Assembly: GCF_900116135.1 (NCBI RefSeq) | Contig: NZ_FOZX01000004.1 | Span: forward strand, 62,001-126,000 | Direction: 5' to 3' | From: Saccharopolyspora flava | GTDB lineage: Bacteria; Actinomycetota; Actinomycetes; Mycobacteriales; Pseudonocardiaceae | DNA length: 64,000 bases | Translations under genes and position numbers: made by a program | Part shown: positions 58,927 through 64,000 of the stretch, one piece after another | Numbering within the stretch: the first letter of the stretch is position 1 | Layout: every line of letters starts with the position of its first letter | Notes under the pieces: model-generated | Told to the model about the DNA's origin: nothing | Seen by the model: only the letters and a program-made list of their open reading frames with translations | The model's database searches: none

Positions 58927-60051
58927 ATGAGGACGAAGGCCGCAATCCTGCACGAGCCGGGTAAAGACTGGGAAGTCGCGGAGATCGAGCTGGGCGATCC
59001 GATCGAGGGCGAAGTGCAGGTGAGGCTCGCAGCCTCGGGCCTGTGCCACTCCGACGAGCACCTGCGCACCGGTGCCACCCCGATGGCGATCTACCCCGCG
59101 GTCGGGGGTCACGAGGGCGCCGGGGTCGTCACGCAAGTGGGCCCCGGGGTGTCCGGGATCAACGAGGGCGACCACGTGGTGCTCACCTTCATCCCCGGGT
59201 GCGGCAGATGCCGGGCGTGCGCCAAGGGCATGCAGAACCTCTGCGACGCGGGCGCGGGACTGCTCAGCGGTGAGGCCATCTCCGGCGGTCACCGGATCAC
59301 CTACCAGGGACAACCCGCCGCGCCGATGTGCCTGCTGGGCACCTTCGCGCCGTACGTGACGGTCAACCAGGCCTCGGTGCAGGTCATCGAGAAGGACATC
59401 CCGCTGGAGAAGGCTGCGCTGCTGGGCTGCGGCGTGTCCACCGGCTGGGGGACCGCGACCGAGATCGGTGAGACCCGCACCGGCGACACCGTGGTCGTCG
59501 TCGGCTGCGGCGGCGTCGGCATCAACGCCGTGCAGGGCGCGGCGGCCGCGGGCGCCCGCTACGTCCTGGCGGTCGACCCGGTCGAGTTCAAGCGCACCAA
59601 GTCCGAGGAACTCGGCGCCACGCACTCCTTCGCGACCATGGAGGAGGCGCACGCCGCGGTCGGCGAGCTGACCTGGGGCCAGATGGCCGACAGCGTGCTG
59701 ATCTGCATCGGCGAGACGACCGGCGAGCACCTGCAACCGGCGCTGTCGATGACGAAGAAGGGCGGGCAGGTCGTGGTCACCGGCATGGGCCGGGCCGAGC
59801 AGCTCGACGCCCAGGTCTCGCTGTTCGAGCTCACCCTGCTGCAGAAGCGCTTGCAGGGCGCCATCTTCGGCGGTGTCAGCCCGCGCACCCAGATCCCGCG
59901 CCTGCTGGAGCACTACCGCAACGGCACGCTCAAGCTGGACGAGCTCATCACCGCCGAGTACAAGCTCGAGGACATCAACACGGGCTACGCCGACATGATG
60001 TCCGGAAAGAACATGCGCGGGATCATCAAGTACACCGACGCCGACTACTGA
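58927..60051 (+). CDS. NDMA-dependent, mycofactocin-associated zinc alcohol dehydrogenase
   Basis: A 374-residue medium-chain dehydrogenase. The catalytic zinc site is GLCHSDEH and GGHEGAG, the structural zinc site CGRCRACAKGMQNLC, and the Rossmann motif GCGGVGINAVQGAAAAGA. It closely fits the family of nicotinoproteins (TIGR03989-type) that hold NAD(H) tightly and need an external acceptor, N,N-dimethyl-4-nitrosoaniline in vitro and mycofactocin in vivo. Its place beside mftR-mftABC supports that. AGGAG precedes the ATG. Its stop overlaps the convergent mftR by 7 bp. Confidence 0.92.
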   Translation: MRTKAAILHEPGKDWEVAEIELGDPIEGEVQVRLAASGLCHSDEHLRTGATPMAIYPAVGGHEGAGVVTQVGPGVSGINEGDHVVLTFIPGCGRCRACAKGMQNLCDAGAGLLSGEAISGGHRITYQGQPAAPMCLLGTFAPYVTVNQASVQVIEKDIPLEKAALLGCGVSTGWGTATEIGETRTGDTVVVVGCGGVGINAVQGAAAAGARYVLAVDPVEFKRTKSEELGATHSFATMEEAHAAVGELTWGQMADSVLICIGETTGEHLQPALSMTKKGGQVVVTGMGRAEQLDAQVSLFELTLLQKRLQGAIFGGVSPRTQIPRLLEHYRNGTLKLDELITAEYKLEDINTGYADMMSGKNMRGIIKYTDADY

Positions 60052-60629
60052 TCGGTGTGCGCGAGCGCTAGTTCGCGCATGGCCGTTCCGAGCAGGTCCG
60101 AGAGTTCCTGCTCGGGGTGGTCCAGCCAGTGCTGGTAGGCCGACAGCGCGACGCCCAGGGTGGCGTGCGCGATGGTCTGCGGAGTCAGCGCGGTGGACGG
60201 CCGGCCGAGGCGGTGGCCGACGAATTCGGCCACCACCTCGCGCCAGGCCTCGAAGCGCAGCGTCGAATGCGCTTGCAGCGCGGGAACTCCCAGGATCAGC
60301 CGCATCCGCCTGCGGTGGTCCGGGACCTGCTCGGCAGGCACCCGGTTGAACTCGACCAGGCAGTGCCGCACGGCCTCCATCAGCGGGAGGTCCTCGGGCA
60401 GCGCGCGGAACTCGGCGCGCATCCGGTCCAGACCGGAATCGAAGTCTCCCCACGGGATGTCGTTCTTCGACGGGAAGTAGTGGAAGAACGTGCGCCGCGC
60501 GATGCCCGCCGCGGCCGCGATGTCGGAGACCGTGGTGCGCTCGAATCCCTGTTCGTCGAACAGGTCGAACGCCACCTGCTCCAATTCCGCTGCGGTGGTG
60601 ACCTTTCGGCGTCCGCCGGGTCGCTGCAC
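60045..60629 (-). CDS. mftR: TetR-family mycofactocin regulator MftR
   Basis: 194 residues. The N-terminal helix-turn-helix reads QVAFDLFDEQGFERTTVSDI, then AAAAGIARRTFFHYFPSKND, very like mycobacterial MftR, which represses the mft genes and responds to acyl-CoA. The C-terminal ligand domain is alpha-helical. The GTG at 60629 (MQRPGGRRKVTTAAELEQ) was chosen by family length; in-frame starts further up would run into the mftA promoter. It is divergent from mftA, and a dyad at 60700-60720 is its likely operator. Confidence 0.9.
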   Translation of the reverse strand: MQRPGGRRKVTTAAELEQVAFDLFDEQGFERTTVSDIAAAAGIARRTFFHYFPSKNDIPWGDFDSGLDRMRAEFRALPEDLPLMEAVRHCLVEFNRVPAEQVPDHRRRMRLILGVPALQAHSTLRFEAWREVVAEFVGHRLGRPSTALTPQTIAHATLGVALSAYQHWLDHPEQELSDLLGTAMRELALAHTDQ

Positions 60630-60671
60630 TGCTCCAGATGTGTCAGGCCGCAAGGAATTCCGCTCCGCGTC

Positions 60672-60720
60672 TTGTGAAAGTGCACCGGGTGCAAATACCG
60701 TGTCGATGGTAGCTCGACAC
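60672..60720 (+). promoter_or_regulatory. mftA promoter with candidate MftR operator
   Basis: TTGTGA (60672-60677), 18-bp spacer, TACCGT (60696-60701). The perfect dyad GTGTCGA-N7-TCGACAC (60700-60720) overlaps the -10 and the expected start site, ideal for repression. A second dyad TGCACC-G-GGTGCA (60681-60693) lies in the spacer. Confidence 0.6.
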
Positions 60721-60737
60721 TGTGAGGAGCATCGCAC

Positions 60738-60842
60738 ATGTCTGACCAGCAGATCGAACAGAGCACCGGTACCGAACCCGCCGTCGAGGAGGAGCTCCTG
60801 GTCGAGGAGGTCTCCATCGACGGCATGTGCGGGGTCTACTGA
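60738..60842 (+). CDS. mftA: Mycofactocin precursor peptide MftA
   Basis: A 34-residue precursor, too short for most gene callers. The sequence has an acidic leader (EEELLVEEVSIDG) and the diagnostic C-terminus IDGMCGVY. MftC decarboxylates the terminal Tyr and joins it to the preceding Val, and the core is later cut out to give the redox cofactor mycofactocin. AGGAG lies 10 bp before the ATG. mftB starts two bases after the stop codon. Confidence 0.97.
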   Translation: MSDQQIEQSTGTEPAVEEELLVEEVSIDGMCGVY

Positions 60843-60844
60843 CC

Positions 60845-61126
60845 GTGGCCGCCGCGGAGTTCGACATCAGCCGCGGCTACCGGCTGAACCCGCAGGTCGC
60901 GTTGCGCCCCGAACCGTTCGGGGCGCTCGCGTACCACTTCGGCAACCGGAAGCTGTCGTTCCTGAAAGTGCCCGAACTGGTGGAACTGGTCCGCGAACTC
61001 GGTGAGCACCCCAGCGTCGAAGACGCGCTGGAAACCCTCCCCGAGCAGCGCCGGCCCCAGTTCCGCAAGGCCCTGGCCTCCCTCGCTGCCTCCGACATGA
61101 TCCGCCCCCAGGCGGAACCGGAGTAG
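60845..61126 (+). CDS. mftB: Mycofactocin peptide chaperone MftB
   Basis: A 93-residue RiPP recognition element protein that binds the MftA leader and presents it to MftC. FDISRGYRLNPQVALRPEPF and GALAYHFGNRKLSFLK match the family. The GTG at 60845 was preferred, being just after mftA; an in-frame GTG at 60827 would overlap mftA. It is part of the mftABC operon. Confidence 0.95.
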   Translation: MAAAEFDISRGYRLNPQVALRPEPFGALAYHFGNRKLSFLKVPELVELVRELGEHPSVEDALETLPEQRRPQFRKALASLAASDMIRPQAEPE

Positions 61127-61182
61127 CAGGCGCACGACTCCTCTGCCCGACGACGAAGTCCGGTTTGGATGTGAGCCGCGAA

Positions 61183-62373
61183 ATGACCACCACAGCACCG
61201 GTTCCCGCGCTGGTCGAGCAGTTCAAGGGCGGTCTGGACGCCCCGATCTGCTTGACCTGGGAATGGACCTACGCCTGCAACCTCGCCTGCGAGCACTGCC
61301 TGTCCTCTTCGGGCAGACGCGATCCGAACGAGCTGTCGACCGACGAGATGAAGGCCGTCATCGACGAGCTGCAGCGGATGCAGGTCTTCTACGTCAACGT
61401 CGGCGGCGGGGAACCCACCGTGCGGCCGGACTTCTGGGAACTCCTCGACTACGCCATCGACCACCAGGTCGGGGTGAAGTTCTCCACCAACGGGCTGCGC
61501 CTCGACCCGGAGCGCGCCCGGAGGCTGGCCGCCACCGACTACGTCGACGTGCAGATCTCCCTCGACGGCGCGACCCGCGAGGTCAACGACGCCGTGCGCG
61601 GCCCGGGATCGTTCGACATGGCCATGACCGCGCTGCAGAACCTCTCCGACGCGGGCATGCGCGACTTCAAGATCTCGGTCGTGATGACCAGCCAGAACGT
61701 CGACCAGCTCGACGACTTCAAGGCCATCGCCGACGGTTTCGGCGCGCAGCTGCGCATCACCCGGCTGCGGCCCTCCGGGCGCGGCGCCGACGTGTGGGAC
61801 GAGCTGCACCCCTCCGACGCGCAGCAGCGGCAGATCTACGACTGGCTGGTCGCGCACGGCGACCAGGTGCTCACCGGTGACTCGTTCTTCCACCTCAACG
61901 CCCTGGGGTCGACCCCGCTGCCGGGGCTGAACCTGTGCGGCGCGGGCCGGGTGGTGTGCCTGATCGACCCGGTCGGCGACGTCTACGCGTGCCCGTTCGC
62001 CATCCACGACGTGTTCAAGGGCGGCAACGTCCGCGAGGAGGGCGGTTTCGCCCGCGTGTGGCGGGAATCGGAGCTGTTCAACGACCTCCGGCAGCCGCAG
62101 TCGGCGGGTGCCTGCGCGTCCTGCTCGCAGTACGACGCCTGCCAGGGCGGGTGCATGGCGGCGAAGTTCTTCACCGGGCTGCCGCTGGACGGGCCCGACC
62201 CCGAGTGCGTGCAGGGGCACGGGCAGTCCGCGCTGTCCATCGTGGACAAGAGCGTGCTGCCGAAGTCCACTCAGGACCACTCGCGGGCGTCGCAGCGCAA
62301 GAAGGTCGGGCTCGGGATGCCGACCGTCCCGGCCAAGCCGTGCGACTCGTCTCCGCTGGTGAGCGAGCCGTGA
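61183..62373 (+). CDS. mftC: Mycofactocin radical SAM maturase MftC
   Basis: A 396-residue radical SAM/SPASM enzyme. The SAM cluster motif is CNLACEHC (CxxxCxxC), followed by VNVGGGEPTVRPDF. SPASM auxiliary cluster cysteines appear in LCGAGRVVCLIDPVGDVYAC and in CASCSQYDACQGGCMAAKFF. It performs the oxidative decarboxylation and cyclisation of the Val-Tyr end of MftA. The ATG at 61183 gives MTTTAPVPALVEQF as in relatives; in-frame GTG 61171 and TTG 61165 exist. Its stop overlaps the next gene's GTG. Confidence 0.96.
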   Translation: MTTTAPVPALVEQFKGGLDAPICLTWEWTYACNLACEHCLSSSGRRDPNELSTDEMKAVIDELQRMQVFYVNVGGGEPTVRPDFWELLDYAIDHQVGVKFSTNGLRLDPERARRLAATDYVDVQISLDGATREVNDAVRGPGSFDMAMTALQNLSDAGMRDFKISVVMTSQNVDQLDDFKAIADGFGAQLRITRLRPSGRGADVWDELHPSDAQQRQIYDWLVAHGDQVLTGDSFFHLNALGSTPLPGLNLCGAGRVVCLIDPVGDVYACPFAIHDVFKGGNVREEGGFARVWRESELFNDLRQPQSAGACASCSQYDACQGGCMAAKFFTGLPLDGPDPECVQGHGQSALSIVDKSVLPKSTQDHSRASQRKKVGLGMPTVPAKPCDSSPLVSEP

Positions 62374-64000
62374 CACTGGTCGATCCGGTCGAGATCGGCC
62401 GGACCCGGGCTCCCTCCCGGGTGCTGTTCGGCCCGCACGAGACCAATCTCGGCCGTGAGCGCGACATCTCGGACCGGCACGTCGCCTACTACGCCGCCCG
62501 CGCGGCGGGTGGGACCGGCGTGCTGGTCACCGAGATCGCTGGCGTGCACGACTCGGACTGGCCCTACGAGCGGGCGCCGCTGGCCTCGCGCTGCGGTCCC
62601 GGCTGGGCGGCCGTCGCCGAGGCCTGCCGTCCACAGGGGACGGTGGTGCTCGCGGGTCTCGGGCACTCGGGGTCGCAGGGCTCGTCGGCGTTCTCGCAGC
62701 GCGTGCTGTGGGCGCCCTCGCGGGTGCCCGACGTGGCCAGCCGCGAGATGCCGATGGAGATGGAGCAGCTCGAGATCGACGCGCTGGTGCGCGGTTTCGC
62801 CGACGCGGCCCGGTTGGCGGTCGGCAGCGGGCTGCACGGGGTGGAGCTCAACGCCGGGCAGTTCTCGCTGCTGCGGCAGTTCCTGTCCGGGCTGACCAAC
62901 CAGCGCGGTGACGACTACGGCACCGACCGCACCCGACTGCTGCGCGAGGTCCTCGCCGCCGTGCGCGAGGCGATCGGCGACGGCGTGCTCGGACTGCGGC
63001 TGTCCTGCGACGAACTCGCCCCCTGGGCCGGGATCACCCCGGAGGCCGCGGCCGGGATCGTCGAGTCGATCCGCGACCAGGTCGACTACCTCGCCGTCGT
63101 CCGGGGTTCGGCGATGGGCACCTCGGCCACCCGGCCCGACCTGCACACCGAACCGGGCTTCAACATCGATCTGTGCCGCGGCATCCGGGAATCCGCCGGT
63201 GACACCCCGGTGGTCCTGCAGGGCAGCGTCGTCGACCCCGGCCAGGCCCAGTGGGCCCTCGACGACGGCGTCGCCGACCTCGTCGAGATGACCCGGGCCC
63301 AGATCGCCGACCCTGACCTCGTCGCCAAGACCCGCGACGACGTCCCGGTCCGCCCCTGCGTCCTGTGCAACCAGAAGTGCGCGGTCCGGGACAACCGCAA
63401 CCCCCTCGTCACCTGCATCGCCAACCCCACCGCCGGCCACGAAACCGACGAGATCCCGATTTCAACGGAAATCGGGTCCTCGGAACCGGTGCTGGTGGTC
63501 GGGGGTGGTCCTGCGGGGCTGGAGGCCGCTCGGGTGCTGGCGTCTCGTGGGCGGCGGGTGGAGCTCGTCGAGCGGGACGAGCGGCTCGGAGGCATGGCCC
63601 GGACGGCGGCAGAAGTCGCCGGCCGGGAGCGGTTGCTCGGGTTGGTCGAGTGGCTGGAGGGCGAGGTCCGACGGCTCGGCGTGCAGGTGCGTACCGGGGT
63701 TGAAGTCGGACCCGAGGAGCTGGACGGGCGGGAGGTCGTGGTGGCGACCGGGTCCGCGCCCGGACCGCGGAACTTCAAGGTCGACGGGGGAGTGGTGCTC
63801 GACGTCGTCGAACTGCTCGGCGGCCAGATACCGGACGGCCCGGTGGTGGTGCACGATCCCGTCGGGGACTTCGTCGGGGTCGGGGTCGCCGAGCTGCTGG
63901 CGGCTCGCGGGGTGGAGACGGCGATCGTGACGCAGGATCAGGTCGTGGGCACCCAACTCGCGCTGACCGGCGACCTCGCCGACGCCAACGCCCGGCTCCA
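62370..64000 (+). CDS. Mycofactocin-system FadH/OYE-family oxidoreductase, partial
   Basis: Starts at GTG 62370 (GTGA overlap with mftC) and runs past the window end. Residues ~1-330 form an FMN-binding old-yellow-enzyme barrel (VLFGPHETNLG, VELNAGQFSLLRQFLSG, DLVEMTRAQIADPDL). It is followed by an iron-sulfur motif CVLCNQKC and, after a short linker, an FAD/NAD(P) domain (VLVVGGGPAGLEAARVLASRG). The layout is that of 2,4-dienoyl-CoA reductase. Position next to mftC fits families recorded as mycofactocin-system FadH/OYE oxidoreductases. The first genes usually found after mftC (mftD, mftE, mftF) are not in the window. Confidence 0.9.
   Translation, partial: MTLVDPVEIGRTRAPSRVLFGPHETNLGRERDISDRHVAYYAARAAGGTGVLVTEIAGVHDSDWPYERAPLASRCGPGWAAVAEACRPQGTVVLAGLGHSGSQGSSAFSQRVLWAPSRVPDVASREMPMEMEQLEIDALVRGFADAARLAVGSGLHGVELNAGQFSLLRQFLSGLTNQRGDDYGTDRTRLLREVLAAVREAIGDGVLGLRLSCDELAPWAGITPEAAAGIVESIRDQVDYLAVVRGSAMGTSATRPDLHTEPGFNIDLCRGIRESAGDTPVVLQGSVVDPGQAQWALDDGVADLVEMTRAQIADPDLVAKTRDDVPVRPCVLCNQKCAVRDNRNPLVTCIANPTAGHETDEIPISTEIGSSEPVLVVGGGPAGLEAARVLASRGRRVELVERDERLGGMARTAAEVAGRERLLGLVEWLEGEVRRLGVQVRTGVEVGPEELDGREVVVATGSAPGPRNFKVDGGVVLDVVELLGGQIPDGPVVVHDPVGDFVGVGVAELLAARGVETAIVTQDQVVGTQLALTGDLADANARL
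63455..63476 (+). other. Perfect hairpin in the interdomain linker of the OYE-family gene
   Basis: CCCGATTTC, loop AACG, GAAATCGGG: a 9-bp perfect stem inside the coding sequence, exactly at the linker between the OYE/iron-sulfur part and the FAD domain. Codons here are locally A/T rich. It may pause translation between domains or be chance. Confidence 0.4.

Noticed and set aside
1..64000. CRISPR array, tRNA or rRNA genes, insertion sequences or prophage
   Set aside because: I read for spaced direct repeats, cloverleaf ends, transposase motifs and phage structural genes and saw none; short tRNAs could still be missed without a computed scan.

Overview
The window is GC-rich actinobacterial DNA, and the gene content points to Pseudonocardiales (a Saccharopolyspora-like organism is my best guess, not proven). 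It carries a complete Pup-proteasome system (arc/mpa, dop, pup, prcB, prcA, pafA, pafB, pafC) followed by tatA, tatC and a HelY-type helicase. This is the gene order known from Mycobacterium tuberculosis around Rv2115c-Rv2089c. It ends in the start of a mycofactocin locus, another trait typical of Actinomycetota. No rRNA, tRNA, CRISPR array, transposase or phage gene was recognised.

Region 1 (1-20.4 kb): two paralogous Pro/Gln-rich single-pass membrane proteins, then the proteasome and pupylation genes. Relative to the mycobacterial order this block also holds an aldo/keto reductase and a NUDIX gene (between arc and dop), an SDR gene (between pafA and pafB) and a diacylglycerol-kinase-like gene (between tatC and helY). 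HelY is followed by a DUF4333 protein and a 5'-3' exonuclease, as in M. tuberculosis. Region 2 (20.4-27.7 kb): a fructose/fructan module with ptsI, divergent from fruR-fruK-EIIA-EIIBC-ptsH, and a Tat-exported GH32 fructanase. It separates the exonuclease from the Xaa-Pro peptidase, which I recall as neighbours in M. tuberculosis, so it looks like an insertion into a conserved block.

Region 3 (27.8-43.6 kb): peptidase plus Lrp regulator, two SGNH hydrolases, FxsA, an amidohydrolase, HrpB helicase, an MFS-rhamnosidase operon, a small AtzG-like protein with its amidase, and a MalY-type C-S lyase. Region 4 (43.6-56.2 kb): a GNAT remnant, an NRAMP-like transporter lacking the canonical metal-binding motifs, an orphan molybdenum hydroxylase large subunit, an Asp-nucleophile hydrolase, an MHS transporter, a NUDIX gene, a DinB2-like polymerase with a non-aromatic steric-gate position, a thiamine-dependent E1-like enzyme with a divergent Lrp regulator, and an acetamidase. 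Region 5 (56.2-64 kb): a Tat-exported metallophosphatase, a universal stress protein, then an NDMA-type alcohol dehydrogenase, mftR, mftA, mftB, mftC and an OYE-family oxidoreductase that runs off the window.

The most unusual non-coding signal is two families of short structured intergenic elements. One is 76 bp, in two inverted copies 75% identical without gaps, with compensatory stem changes. The other is 70 bp, in two copies 80% identical without gaps, with two direct units and one inverted unit that could form alternative hairpins. A second recurring theme is a TANNNT hexamer 6-7 bp upstream of the start codon of at least eight genes, which suggests widespread leaderless transcription.
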